Shown: positions 10,200-21,830 of the stretch, one piece after another
How positions within the stretch are numbered: the stretch's first letter is position 1
Layout of the letters: each line of letters starts with the position of its first letter
Assembly: GCF_003255815.1 (NCBI RefSeq)
Contig: NC_037682.1
Location: 20,418,153-20,482,152 of the forward strand
Direction: 5' to 3'
Length of the DNA: 64,000 nucleotides
From: Theropithecus gelada
Lineage: Eukaryota > Chordata > Mammalia > Primates > Cercopithecidae
Notes under the pieces: generated by a model
Database searches by the model: none
Seen by the model: the letters and a program-made list of their open reading frames with translations, nothing else
Told to the model about the DNA's origin: nothing
Program-made: the position numbers and the translations under genes

Positions 10200-10420
10200 C
10201 TACCACTCATGGAGTACCTTCACTGTGTCAAGTATTTTGATAAACTATTAATTCTCACAGCTACTATGATTATCCTCCTTTTACAGATTGGAAAACTGAG
10301 GCTGAGGGCTGTTGGTAACTTGCCTGAGGCCACAAAGGAATTTTCCACGAGAAGCTGGAGTTTAAACTTGGGTCTCTGACAGTACAGTCCATGCTTTAAC
10401 CACTTTGTAGAGCAATGGAT
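10200..10420 (-). repeat. MIR SINE
   Basis: Reverse MIR: CTTTTACAGATTGGAAAACTGAGGC begins the match, then TAACTTGCCTGAGGCCAC and TCCATGCTTTAACCACTTTG. Confidence 0.75.
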
Positions 10421-11157
10421 GTTAGCCCCAAGATTTTCCTAATGACTCCATTAACCACCCTCAACCATTCCTGAAACCCAGAATCAACCAGGACTATTTT
10501 GGGCCCCTCTCTGAGCTTCCAGCTTCGCCTCTGAGCAAATCTGCTATCTGCAGGTTGGCCTTTTAATAGGGAAGAATGCTCTGCTTTGCAACAGAACGTC
10601 TGCCTGCCCCAATTGAAGATTCACTGTTGGGTGCCTCTAAATGGTGTCATGACCAGATGCTGCAGAGACGGATTTTCAAAAACCTGATTTGTTTGCAACT
10701 TTCCAGGAATTCATTGAATTCATAAAGCATTCTTAATTATCAATCCTGCATTTCTTCATAGAGCAAAGTAGTTACAAAAATGACTGGTGAAGCCATTCAC
10801 AGTTGATGAAGCACTTTGGTATACCTCAAATGCTCCTCCCCCAAGCCCCAGGAAGCAGATGGCATCACCTCTTTTCTCTAGCTACTCCCCAGCCCAACTG
10901 AAGACCTGAGAGATAACTTGAACTCTGGCCTCTGCTATGGCCACAGACATGGAGTGAAGAATACTCAAGCTAGACAAGGGCATCTGAGATTATCCAGGCA
11001 CTAGGTTTCTAACCTGGTGTCTGGGTAAGGGGGCATCCCTTAAAATGTGTGCATTTTGTGAACATTGGCACGTGAGTATAACTTCCTAGGTGAATCAAGA
11101 AAGCTCAATAACCATGATTTAAACCATCTGCCCTAATTTAACTGATAAGGAAATGAG

Positions 11158-11195
11158 AACTTCCTTTTATTAATCCAAAACTTCCTTTTATTAAT
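11158..11195. repeat. 17-bp direct repeat, period 21
   Basis: AACTTCCTTTTATTAAT occurs at 11158 and again at 11179, next to the 3' end of the reversed L1. Confidence 0.8.
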
Positions 11196-11527
11196 TATTA
11201 TTATACTTTAAGTTCTAGGGTACATATGCACTATGTGCAGGTTTGTTACATATGTATACATGTGCCATGTTGGTGTGCTGCACCCGTTAACTCGTCATTT
11301 ACATTAGGTATATCTCCTAATGCTATCCCTCCCTCCTCCCCCAACCCCACGACAGGCCTCGGTGTGTGATGTTCCCCACCCTGTGTTCAAGTGTTCTCAT
11401 TGTTCAATTCCCACCTATAAGTGAGAACATGCAGTGTCTGGTTTTCTGTCCTTGTGATAGTTTGCTCAGAATGATGGTTTCCAGCTTAATCCATGTCCCT
11501 AAAAAGGACATGAACTCATCCTTTTTT
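11190..11527 (-). mobile_element. L1PA/L1PB 3'-end fragment
   Basis: Reversed primate L1 3' UTR and last ORF2 codons: TATACTTTAAGTTCTAGGGT, CAGGTTTGTTACATATGTAT, TGAGAACATGCAGTGT. It is 5' truncated at about 340 bases. Confidence 0.88.
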
Positions 11528-11530
11528 CAA

Positions 11531-12058
11531 ATTTCTTTTCTGTTTAGGCCACTTTATTGAGGTATGACTGGCATACAAAAAGCTGTATGTATTTAACATA
11601 CCTAACTTGATGAGTTTGGAAATAAGTGTACACCTGTCAAACCATCACCACAAACTATGATATAAACATATCCATCACCTCCAAAATATTCCTCTGCTCT
11701 TATTATTATTATTGTGATAATACTTAACATAAGATCTACCCTTTTAGCAAATTTTTAAGTATGCAATACAGTAAACTATAGGCTTTATGCTGTACAGTAG
11801 ATCTCTGGGACTTACTCGTCTTGCATAACTGAAACTTTATACCCTTGGACCAATACCTCCCTATTTCCTCTTTCCCAGCCACTGGAAACCACCATTCTGC
11901 TCTCTATCTCTATGAATTTGACCATTTCAGATTCCTCCTATAAGTGGTATCAGGTAGCATTTGTCCTGTGTCTGGCTTATTTCACTTAGCATAACATCCT
12001 CCAGGTTTACCCATGTTGTTGCAAATGGCAGAATTTCCTTCTTTTTAATGCTTAAAAC
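11531..12058 (-). mobile_element. L1M 3'-end fragment
   Basis: CACTTTATTGAGGTATGACT, AACCATCACCACAAACTATG and CCACTGGAAACCACCATTCT are classic reversed L1M 3' UTR phrases. Older than the adjoining L1PA/PB piece. Confidence 0.85.
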
Positions 12059-12199
12059 GACTCTGGAGACCTGGTTAATGAGGCATGTTGACAAACAATC
12101 CTAAATTCCACATCCAGGTTTTATATACTTTGATTTCACCTCCCATCCTCAACCATCCCTGAAACCCACCTGACGATAACTGTAGATACTAAAGCTGGC

Positions 12200-12430
12200 T
12201 GTGATCTGCTCATCACATGCTAAGTACCAGGCATGCAACAAGCATTAGTATTTGCAACAACTCATAGGGGTGTGTTCCGTTAGATTGTGCATCCTAATTT
12301 TATGGATAAAACCACTTGAGCTGTGAGAGAACAGGTGAGCAGCCCAAAGACACATTTCTCGCAAGTTGTAGAGCCAGGATCAGAATCCAGGGACAGAGCC
12401 TATAACCAACTCAGACAGCTCTTCCCTTCA
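12200..12430 (-). repeat. MIR SINE
   Basis: Reverse MIR: TTTTATGGATAAAACCACTT, AGCCAGGATCAGAATCCAGG. Confidence 0.6.
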
Positions 12431-13338
12431 CAAGTCCCTCTTTTCTGCCTGTGAAAGGTGCCAGGACTATGGACTGGTCTCAGGACCAACCACCCACTAC
12501 CCTGACCACACAGAGCCTCGCTCTCCTTGGTAAGGAGGCAGGCTCCTGGTGAAAGGCAGCAGCATTCTGAGTACCAGTTTGGGCCCTTGGGGAAGAACTA
12601 GAGAAGCAGCTGTCAAGCAGACTGGACTGAATCCCATCTCTTAGTTATGCCTTTTTATGAATGGTCTTGGGCAAGGGTGAGAGAGAGATCTGGGAGTATC
12701 TGGATCAGGAGTTTGCTGCCTACCTAGGAGGCAGCAAAAATGTAAACTGGAATGAGCCACAGAGAAATCAGATAGAAACACACTTTAAGTATCATGCTGC
12801 AGATTGGAAGAGTCTTCCAAGTTAACCCGGCAGAAGAACGTAGTGAACAGGGCTGACATGAAAGGCACCCCATGGAGCTGTTGAGTACACAACCTGCACA
12901 TCTATCACAGGTAGCTTTCCCCAAATAACCACTGAAATGAATAAGAGATAGGAAAAAAGCAGAGCAAAACTCTAATGCTTCATAATAAGGTATCACTTCA
13001 CATCCACTAGGATGGCTAGAATAAAAAAGTCAGAGAAAAACAAGAGTTGACAAGAATATGGATAAATCAGAGCCCTCATATACAATTGGTGGGAAAGCAA
13101 AATTCATCAGCTGCTTTGGAAAACAGCCTGGAAGGTCTTCAAATGAAGAAACCTTGAGTTACTATTCCACTCCTAGGTATTATGCCTGAAAGCAATAAAA
13201 ACACGTGTCCGCATGGAAACTTGTACACAGATGTTTACAGCAGCATTATTCATAACAGCCAAAAGGCAGAGACTGCCGTCAATGGATGAAGAGATCAACA
13301 AGATATGGAACATTATTAGGCCATAAAAGGGAATGATA

Positions 13339-13680
13339 CGGCCTGGTGTAATGTCTCATGCCTGTAACCCCTGCACTTTGGAAGACTGAGGTGGGTGGAT
13401 CACTTGAGGCTAGGAGTTCAAGACCAGGCTGGCCAACATGCAAAACCTCGTCTCCACTAAAATAAAAAAATAAATAAATAAAATAATAATAATAATAAAA
13501 AGCTGGGCATAGTGGTGCACACCTGTAATCCCACCTACTTGGGAGGCTGAGGCAGGAGTATTACTTGAACCTGGGAGGCAGAGGCTGTAGTGAGCCCAGA
13601 TCGAGCTACTGTATTCCAGACTGGGTGACATGGAGAGACGCTGTCTCCGAAAAAAAAAAGGTGGGGGGGGGGGGGGGGGC
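13339..13680 (+). mobile_element. AluS-like, full length, in L1M
   Basis: Both arms present with an expanded AAATAAATAAAT/AATAATAAT middle linker. Target-site duplication GGGAATGATA at 13329-13338 and 13681-13690. Its tail carries the G-run noted separately. Confidence 0.93.
13661..13680 (+). repeat. Poly(G) tract, 17 G
   Basis: GGTG followed by a run of about 17 G and CGGG replaces the expected end of the Alu poly(A) tail. The exact length is uncertain because such runs are error-prone. Confidence 0.85.
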
Positions 13681-14239
13681 GGGAATGATACATGCTGCCA
13701 CACAGATGAACCTTGAAAACATGAAGCGAAGTGAAAGAATCTTGTCACAAAGACCACATATGACATAATCTCATTTATATGAAAGGCCAGAATAGAAAAA
13801 TCTATAGGGTCAGAAAGTAGATTAGTGGTTACCTAGGGATGGGTGAGGGTGATGGGTTGAAGATGTGGGTTAGGGGGATTGGAAGAGGGGAACGACAGCC
13901 AGAGGATACAGGATTTGATGAAATTGACTGTGATGATGGTTGCACACATCCGTGAATATAGTCAAAATCATTGAATCATACATTTTAAATGGGTGAATTA
14001 TGTAGTATGTGAATTATATCTCAATAAAGCTGTTAAAAAATAAAATCTGCCAAAGGTTCATTGTTATCAATCAAACAAGGAGAAGGGAACGATCATATGT
14101 CCTACATATCCTATGCTTGAACACTGATCCCTAAAGAAACAGGTTTCCATGCGAGTGGGAAGACCAGCAATGGGATGCCAGGAAGGCATTCTAGATATTA
14201 ACATCTGAGGCCTGGATATGATAAATTGGAGATCTAGTT

Positions 14240-14410
14240 AAAAGTCCTGAACCCATAAATGACCTGTATAACCTTAGATAAACAACATGGCCTTTTAAGG
14301 TCCAGTTTCCCAATCTTTAAAAAGAAGATAATAACTATCCCACAGTACTGTTATGAGATATACAAATCATTTAGTACTCAGTGAGCAGCAGCTATTATTG
14401 CTGCTACTAT
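14240..14410 (+). repeat. MIR SINE
   Basis: AATGACCTGTATAACCTTAG, CCAGTTTCCCAATCTTTAAA, TGTTATGAGATATACAAATC and ACTCAGTGAGCAGCAGCTATT-like tail follow MIR order. Confidence 0.7.
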
Positions 14411-15182
14411 TATTGTTGTTATTGTTGCTCATCAACCCTAACTAGCATCTTCTGAGGACCCACTGGGGTCTGGAGTGCTGAATTAGGTTCAGAGACCATA
14501 GTTCAACAAGACCTCTCCTTGGGGAATTTTCAAACACCAAGAAACCCCAAATCCTCTGTGGCAAAGCCAGGAAGTTTACTAAACATGAGTGTCTCTCAAA
14601 CTAGGGTCTTTGGATATATTCTCAGGATCTGAATGTTCTCTCTAAGAATTTTTAATTCCATGTTTTCATTTTAAAAAATCAATATGCGGGAATCCTCATG
14701 AGATTTCTGCACCCGCAAGAGGACTGCATTTATGGCTGAGATGGCATCCGTGTCAGATGGAATCCCTGGCCCCAGCTCTTCAGCCGTCCCTATCACCTTT
14801 TGCCACATGATTCTGAACTAGACTGTTTAACAGGCATCCTGCACTTCTTTGCTCCTTGACCTTATGTTCAACCATGAAATTGATGTGGCCAATGAGATAT
14901 TAGCAAACATGATATAAGCAAAGTCTCGAAATGTAGAAAAGCTTCCCCAGAGAGCCCCTGCTCCTTCAGCTGGGGCCCAGAGCAGACATGATCCCAGTGT
15001 CTGGAGCAGACCTGGCTCCAGAGAGAGGAGCCAAGCTCCCCCAGCAGCTGGAGGCTGGGCAGCCCAGCAAGCCCAGCTACATCAGCCAAACTGCAGCCAA
15101 TCAGCAGATACACAAGTAGAAATGAGGAACTGCAGCTGACCAGCCCATACGTGAGCAAGAGTAAATGATTGTTGTTCTATGT

Positions 15183-15494
15183 CAGGGCTTAGCAAACTAT
15201 GGCCTGCAGGCTAATTCCAGCCCACCACCTGTTTCTGCATGGCCCACCAGGCTAAGAATGATTTTCAAATGGTTGAAAATAAATCAAGAGAAAAAACAAT
15301 ATTTCATGATGTGAAAATTATATGGAGCTTAAACTTCAGTATATATAAATAAACTTTTATTGGAACATGGCACACCTATGGCTGCCTTTGCACTATGATG
15401 GCAGAATTGAGTCATTGAGACAGACACTGTATAGCCCGCAAAACCTAAAATATTCACTACCTAGCCATTTACTGAAAATGCTTGCCGACCCTTG
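15183..15494 (+). mobile_element. hAT-Charlie-type non-autonomous DNA transposon, copy 1
   Basis: Ends CAGGGCTTAGCAAACTATGG and ATGCTTGCCGACCCTTG are near-inverse. The interior carries TAAACTTTTATTGGAACATG and TGGCTGCCTTTGCACTATGA. Same family as 17994-18341; exact family name not assigned. Confidence 0.75.
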
Positions 15495-15668
15495 TTCTAT
15501 GCCCACTGGATTTTGAGGTAGCTTGTTTTACCCCAACAGTTGACCATACAACCCCAATTATGACTGCTTGCTATGAGCCAACAAAAAAAGAACAGATACA
15601 AACTTAACATGTAAATGTTGCACTCCGGCAAAGAAAAGGCCAAGACACATCACGGCAGTTGCAATAAC

Positions 15669-15822
15669 AAAAGATAGATGGGTGTGATGGCACACTCCTG
15701 TGATCCCAGCTACTCTGGAGGCTGAGGCAGGAGGATGGCTTGAGCCCAGGAGTTTGAGGTTATAGTGAGCTATGATCTTGCCATTGCACCCAGCCTGGGC
15801 AATAGAGTAAGTTCCCACTTCT
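15669..15822 (+). mobile_element. Truncated AluJ/FLAM-like, single arm
   Basis: It starts at the linker (GATAGATGGGTGTGATGG) and contains GGAGTTTGAGGTTATAGTGA and CCTGGGCAATAGAGT. Only one monomer. Confidence 0.8.
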
Positions 15823-15824
15823 AA

Positions 15825-15855
<31 letters not shown>

Positions 15856-15870
15856 CATACATACATACAA
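15825..15870 (+). repeat. (ATAC)n microsatellite
   Basis: About 11 tetranucleotide units with one TATA interruption, grown from the Alu tail. Confidence 0.93.
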
Positions 15871-16639
15871 GATTTCCCAGTGTTTCAAATAGAGACAAAC
15901 AGTAGGAAAGTAAAGATATCACACTGCACACAAAAGTACAGGCATTCCAAACTCCAAAGACGATTGCTGTGTCTCAGTAATCACTACAATATTCGCCTTA
16001 TAAATAGCAATTTTGTTTCAGTGACACATCATCAACTATCCTATTAGAATGATTTTGTTAATGTGTATTATGTTGAAGTTTTTGTAGTTCATTTTATATG
16101 TGTAAACTTGTTTTGGCTTTATAGTTGTTTAAAAGTTATAAGTACAAGATACTTTGTGTTTACCAAGCTATATGTTTATACCTTTTTAAGTACATTAAAA
16201 TGAAATTAATGTAACATTAAGACTCCAGGAACATTAAAAATCACCTGAACTTAACACTGTTCAGGTGTGAGAAACATAGCTACAGTAGAATGAACTGGAG
16301 AGCCAAGAAATAGAGGAGGTCAGGTTAGGAGCTGGTCTTACTGGAAATACTATACAGGTTCAGAATAATTTTTCATGTTCTACTTTTGCTCTGGTACAAT
16401 AGATTTACAGACTTGGCTCCAGCCAAAACTGGTTCACGAGCATATTACATTTTCTTGGGGAAATATTTGGTTTGGTTTGTGATTGAATAACGAAACTACC
16501 AGCATTTATAAAACAGCTACACAAGCTGAGCCCATTTAATGCTTCTGATATTCAGAATCTTTGGATTGAGGTATTAATTTTTACTCCTGGAAAAGCTGAT
16601 ATTGAATCAATAGTGTTTTATGATCCATTGCATCTGAGA

Positions 16640-16858
16640 ACACAAGAAAAGTGACTTTTACTTTAGTCTCATCTTCCACTTTTCCTTCTAAGCACACTTG
16701 GTACCTCTGTTATACCCTAATATTAATACCATCCCCACCTGACTGTTACGTGTGTGCCCCAGGGCCTTTGTAAATTCCATGACTACTGCTATGCTGCATT
16801 CCCTCAGTTTCTGACATGGTAGGACATTTGCATCAACTCATCCATCCCTCCCTCAAAA
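16640..16858 (+). repeat. L2 3'-region relic (weak)
   Basis: TGCCCCAGGGCCTTTGTAAA followed by TGCTGCATTCCC resembles the L2 3' region. It is interrupted by the L1 at 16868. Confidence 0.4.
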
Positions 16859-16867
16859 TCTAGTGTG

Positions 16868-17110
16868 GCTAATGAGAACACATGGACACAGGGAGGAGAA
16901 CATCACACACGGGGACCTGTTGGGGGATAGGAGCTGAGGGGAGGGAGAGCATTAGGACAAATACCTAATGCATGGGAGGCTTAAAACCTAGATGATGGGT
17001 TGATAGGTACAGCAAACCACCATGGCACATGTATACCTATATAATAAACCTGCAGGTTCTGTATCCCAGAACTCAAAATAAAATAATAATAATAGCAATA
17101 ATAATGATAA
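16868..17110 (+). mobile_element. L1PA/L1PB 3'-end fragment
   Basis: GAGAACACATGGACACAGGG, GGGGACCTGTTGGGGG, ACCATGGCACATGTATACCT and an AATAAT tail. Flanked by the similar words AAAATCTAGT and AAAACCTAGTT, a probable target-site duplication. Only about 240 bases of 3' end. Confidence 0.88.
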
Positions 17111-17993
17111 AACCTAGTTCAGCTTAGAAGCAAGGACACCCCAGTAGCAATTGCACACCTACCATTCAGAGATTTGGGCTCCTAAACACCGTTTCCCAAA
17201 AAGGAATCACAGCTCCTACGAGAGACAGTGGGAATATCTTTGTGCCAGAAAGTAAGGAAAAAGTGCTAAAATAATGATGGGGATGTGTCGAAAGAACAAG
17301 GAGCCACTTTGAAAGCATTCCCACTGGTCAAATCTAGGGCAATTTAAACATCAAAATGAATAATGACAGACATGGACTCCAACACATTAAATAAAAAAAA
17401 GAATTCATGTTCATACGAATAGCTAAAAATAGCTTTAAATGAGGATTGAGGGGGGGTGAAGGTTGAGCACTATTTTTTTAAACAGAAGAATGTCAATAAA
17501 TGTAGAAGAGAAAAAAATAGAAAAATCATTTTAACCATGAATAATAATTGATACAGGCAAGACTCATCAATAGTTGTTAAAACCATTGAGTAAAAGATAA
17601 GACAGACTGCCACGAGGTGCCTCCTGATGGCAGGCTGTGAGAAAGACCTAATACTGCCTGTGCCAAAAAGCTGTAATCTGAATCCACCATGAAGAAACAA
17701 TCAGACAAATCTAAACTGTAGAACATTATGCAAACAACTAGCCTGAACTTTTCAAAAGTATCAATATCGTAAAGAGAAAAAACAATACAGGGGAGACTTT
17801 TCTAGAATAAAGGAGACTAATGAAATGTGACAAATGCAATGTGTGATACCTGCACGGGTCCTGGATGGGGAAAAAACCACAAAGAATGTTACTAATGGCA
17901 ATTGGGGAAATCTGAATATGAACTATAGCTGAGGCAGTATTGTATCCATGCTAAATTTCTTGGGTGGAATCATTATATGGTGGTTAAATAGCT

Positions 17994-18341
17994 CAGGGGT
18001 CAGCCAACTATGGCTGTAGGTCAAATCCAGCCCCCACCATCTGTTTTTATACAGCCTGCAAGCTAAGAACGGTGTTACCTTTTTTTATGACTAAAAAATG
18101 TGTTTTTATATAATTTCATTTCTATAACTTTCAAATTTCATTTGAAATAATATGAAATTCAAATTTCAGTGTTCACATAGAGTTTTATTGAAACATAGCA
18201 ACACCCATTCATTCATGTATCATCTATGACTGCTTTTGCAGTGCAATGGCAGAGCGGAGTAGTTATGACAGAGGCTGCACAGTCCATAAAGCCTAAAGTA
18301 TTTACCAGGTAGCCTTTAAAAAAAATGTTTGTTCACCCTGG
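17994..18341 (+). mobile_element. hAT-Charlie-type non-autonomous DNA transposon, copy 2
   Basis: Ends CAGGGGTCAGCCAACTATGG and TGTTTGTTCACCCTGG. The interior has GAGTTTTATTGAAACATAGC and TGACTGCTTTTGCAGTGCAA. Same family and orientation as 15183-15494, inserted in the L1ME relic. Confidence 0.78.
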
Positions 18342-18455
18342 TATAGGAGAACACCTTGCTCTTAGGAATTTGGCTGAAGTGTTTAGAGGTAAAGTGTCAT
18401 GATGGCTCTGTAACTATATCTCAAACAGTTCAGAAAAAAAAAAAAAAGAACATGT

Positions 18456-18762
18456 GGCCAGGTGCGGTGGCTCATGCCTATAATCCCAGCACTTTGGGCA
18501 GCTGAGGTGGGCAGATTGCCTGAGCTCAGGAGTTCGCGACCAGCCTGGGCAACATGATGAAACATCATCTCTACTAAAATACAAAAAATTAACCAGGCTT
18601 GGTGGTGTGTACCTGTAGCCCCAGCTACTTGGGAGGCCGAGGCAGTAAAATTGCTTGAACCTGGGAGTTGGAGGTTGCAGTGAGCCGAGATTACACCACT
18701 GCACTCCAGCCTGGGTGACAGAGTGAGACTCCATCTCAAAGAAAAAAAGAAAGAAAAAAAAA
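18456..18762 (+). mobile_element. AluS-like, full length, in L1ME
   Basis: GGCCAGGTGCGGTGGCTCAT start, both arms and an A-rich tail of AAAG units. Confidence 0.93.

Positions 18763-18790
<28 letters not shown>
18763..18790 (+). repeat. (GT)14 microsatellite
   Basis: Uninterrupted GT dinucleotides between the Alu tail and the rest of the L1ME 3' UTR. Confidence 0.95.
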
Positions 18791-18794
<4 letters not shown>

Positions 18795-18959
18795 ACAGAG
18801 ATAAAGCAATGGGTATAAAGTGTTAGCAATAGGTGAATCTAGAGGCAGGTATGAGGGTATTCATTACACTATTCTTGCAACTTTTCAACCGAGTTTGCAA
18901 CTTTCATAATAAAGAGTAGAAATTAACAAGCAAGCATGAAAAGCACCTGCTCATGCATG

Positions 18960-19150
18960 CTCACATTGCACATCTACCCTGTCTCAAATGCCCCTTTTCT
19001 TTCTTCTTGGACAAACCTGTTACTCCTCATTTCTCTGAGCGTCCCCAAACTTGGTAATACCTGCCTGTCCCCACCACATGTCATGGCACTGCAACTGTCT
19101 GCTTATTTCATCTAGCCAAGCACTCAGGGTCTCTCAGATGCTATTCTGGA
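18960..19150 (+). repeat. L2 relic (weak)
   Basis: CACATGTCATGGCACTGCAA then CTGTCTGCTTATTTCATC resembles the L2 3' region. Confidence 0.4.
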
Positions 19151-19666
19151 GGATGTGTCATGAGCTCTGGCACATCCAATTTCAAGTCTTAAAAGAAATC
19201 ATCACTTTACTATAAAAGCTGAAATAGGAAACACTAAAACACCATTTCGCATCTGCTTCTCCCCAGAATGGTAACAGCCTGGCAGGTGGGGAGGCTGCCT
19301 GGCATGAAGTGGACAATTCCATCACACAGTGTCCTCTTTATCAGCGCCCAGAAGGGCGGACCTCCTCAGGAGCTCCCTGGTCCTTTTCACATTATGGACA
19401 GAACGTGCCAGCTACTTTCCCAGTGGCTGCCAGATTTGGAGCCTGTATAGCTAAAAGTACAGATAGAGGTCATTATATTATACATTTTCAGCTTCATTCC
19501 TGGTTCCATTTAGGGTCTCCACCCTTCTTTTTCTTTCTTCTTTCTCTCTCCCAGTTTTAATATGCTATTGTGGTATATTTTATGTATACTGCTAGGCTAC
19601 CCTAAATCCCTTCTGGAAGAGGCAACGGTCTGAGTGAAAAACTTACATAGCAATCCTGTGCTGGCA

Positions 19667-19973
19667 GCCAGGTGCAGTGGCTCAAGCCTGTAATCCCAGC
19701 AATTTGGGAGGCTGAGGCGGGAGGATCACTAGAGGTCGGAAGTTTAAGACCAGCCTGGCCAACATGGAGAAACCCCGTCTCTACTCAAAATACAAAACTA
19801 GTCATACGTGGTGGTGCATGCCTGTAATCACAGCTACTCAGGAGGCTGAGGCAGGAGAATTGCTTGAACCCGGGAGGCAGAGGTTGTGGTGAGCTGAGAT
19901 CACACCACTGCATTCCAGCCTGGGCAACCAGAGCAAAACTCCATCTCAAACAAACAAACAAACAAAAAAAAAA
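19667..19973 (+). mobile_element. AluS-like, full length
   Basis: GCCAGGTGCAGTGGCTCAAG start, both arms, CAAACAAACAAAC tail. Target-site duplication CAATCCTGTGCTGGC / AATCCTATGTTGGC has diverged by two bases. Confidence 0.94.
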
Positions 19974-20449
19974 AATCCTATGTTGGCTTCCTCTGTCTTC
20001 TGCCTCTTTACCAAACCACATGGCTGCACAGTACCCCCAGATGCCTTGTGCCAGCAGCATGGTTCCTGGCCTGCAGTGTCTGAGCGTAGCCTGGGTGATC
20101 TTGGCAATGAATTACAGCATTTATAATTTCCAATGGGATGAAAACGCAGAGGAAGGGGCATGTCTTTCCTAGACAGGCAGAGGTGAGTGTCCAACTCCTG
20201 ACAAGTCAGCCAGGCCATGAAGGAGAGTTGTGGAGTGGAAATGGCCATTCGGTCCATCATGACCCAGGTCCAGGCCTTGTACCACTTTGCCCACAGTCAG
20301 GCCAGCTTTCCTCCAGGTGAAGCAAAGACAAAGAGGGAACTTGTGATGGGCAGGAAGAATGAGTAGAATAGAGTCTACTAAGGCAAGGAGGCAAGAAGAG
20401 GCGTGCTAAGTAAGGGAGGCTAGAGGGCCAAGAGGCGGAATGGGAGGGT

Positions 20450-20690
20450 GGGTTCTGGAGTCAGACTGCACAGGTTTGAACCCCAGCTCAGCGACTCACC
20501 AGCTGTTTAGCTTTGTGCAGAATGACTCATCCTCTCCAGGCCTCAGTTTTCTCAGCTGTGCAATGGATGGAATAATACCTATGTCACAGGAGCGTTGTTA
20601 GGATCAGATGAGATTATGCTACAAAGCACTGAGCACAGACCCAGACACACAGTAAGTGCTCAATAAACATTAACAGCTATGCTTGTCATG
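20450..20690 (+). repeat. MIR SINE, nearly full length
   Basis: TTCTGGAGTCAGACTGCACA, TTGAACCCCAGCTCAGCGAC, CAGGCCTCAGTTTTCTCAGC and GTAAGTGCTCAATAAACATT. The best-preserved MIR in the window. Confidence 0.92.
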
Positions 20691-20790
20691 ACCACCACCA
20701 TCATTTGTACAGAGTAGAGTGTATGTACTGAGGGAGTGTGGAAGGAAATGTGTTGTGCTGAATGGGGGCCAGAGCTTCTGCAGGCAGGCA

Positions 20791-20850
20791 GAAGATGATA
20801 TACAGTATGGATGATGATATACAGTCCAAAGAAGATGATATACAGTATGG
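20791..20850. repeat. 20-bp direct repeat with a partial middle copy
   Basis: GAAGATGATATACAGTATGG occurs exactly at 20791-20810 and 20831-20850, with a diverged copy GATGATGATATACAGTCCAA between. Confidence 0.95.
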
Positions 20851-21539
20851 CTTTGGGACAGGACTTCACAAATGAGGGCAGTTTATTTAGGATGTGGGGC
20901 TTCCAGATCCTGGTCCAAAAATCAGCACCACTGTTCACCCCACCTTCCCCGTCCTCTCCCACCATTCAGCCCACCCATCACCTGAGTAGGCAGAGCCATT
21001 CTTCATGCCTGCTTTTCCCCAGTGGAGACCCAAACACCCATGCCCAACACACACATACACACACACACAACTTTCCTTGAGCCACTTTAAGCATCTGGTG
21101 GCTCTAGGCCTTCAATGTCTCTCACCTCTTGGGTTCCTAAAGGTTAAAGCCTCCATGTGGTCTTGCAGCCTCTAACCACTCCCTCTCTGTGCCCATTTGC
21201 TGGCTGCTGGCTGCAGTTAAGGACCTAGGAAGAAACTTCAGAGGGAATAACCTCCAGGCCACCAGTCCCACTGCCTGAACTGGGGCCATGCCTACTCTTG
21301 ACTGGTAGAGCTAGTCTAGAACCAGGTTGCAAACTCTAGGGCCTTCTATTCCTCCTTTCCTCTCACCATAGACCTGTGCCAGGCAGTCAACCTGGGAAAG
21401 TTCGTCTGCTTTAAAGATTCTCAACTTTCCACAGCTGGGCTGTCCCAAGGTACAGACTCTAGCAGCAGCAGAAAGGGATCCTAACAGCCATTCCCTGGGC
21501 ACGGTCCTAAATTTTTTCTCCTGCAATTTTCCAATAGGC

Positions 21540-21830
21540 TGTGAAGCCATAGGCTTCCTCTGTTGAACTTCTATCCATCCTTCAAGACAAGATCCATCTC
21601 CAATCTGCAGCACTGTGGTTACCAAGCAATACTCTGCCTCGTATTACTTGGTTGGGAGCAAACTTCCTCCCCTCCTATCCACCATGGCCCCTGCCCTCAT
21701 AACTGAACCACAAACTCCATGAGAACAGAGAGCAAACCTCATGCATTCCCATTATCCCTAGAGCTCAGGACCTAGTGCTCTCAAGTTGCTCTGTTTATGT
21801 AAGGTTGGGTTGAATCTGAACACATAATAA
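21540..21830 (+). repeat. L2 3'-end relic
   Basis: TCCATCCTTCAAGACAAGAT, CACAAACTCCATGAGAACAG and the run TAGAGCTCAGGACCTAG follow L2 3' order. Confidence 0.55.

Larger units (their letters stand above)
12985..14045 (+). mobile_element. L1M ORF2-3' UTR relic, split by Alu
   Basis: L1 ORF2 C-terminal coding relics (GGTATCACTTCACATCCACT, CATTATTCATAACAGCC) are followed by a 3' UTR ending TCTCAATAAAGCTGTT. The Alu at 13339-13680 interrupts it, duplicating GGGAATGATA. Decayed, no open ORF2. Confidence 0.88.
17350..18935 (+). mobile_element. L1ME-type 3' UTR relic, split twice
   Basis: Old L1 3' UTR: AGACTTTTCTAGAATAAAGG, then after the hAT insert GGAGAACACCTTGCTCTTAG and ATCTCAAACAGTTCAGAAAA, and after the Alu GCAATAGGTGAATCTAGAGG and TTCTTGCAACTTTTC. 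Interrupted by the hAT element (17994-18341) and an Alu (18456-18762). The GT run is native to L1ME tails. Confidence 0.75.

Noticed and set aside
18383..18829. 131-148-codon frames on the minus strand
   Set aside because: They are the usual antisense Alu frames (SPRLECSGVISAHCN type) with a TH repeat from the GT microsatellite.
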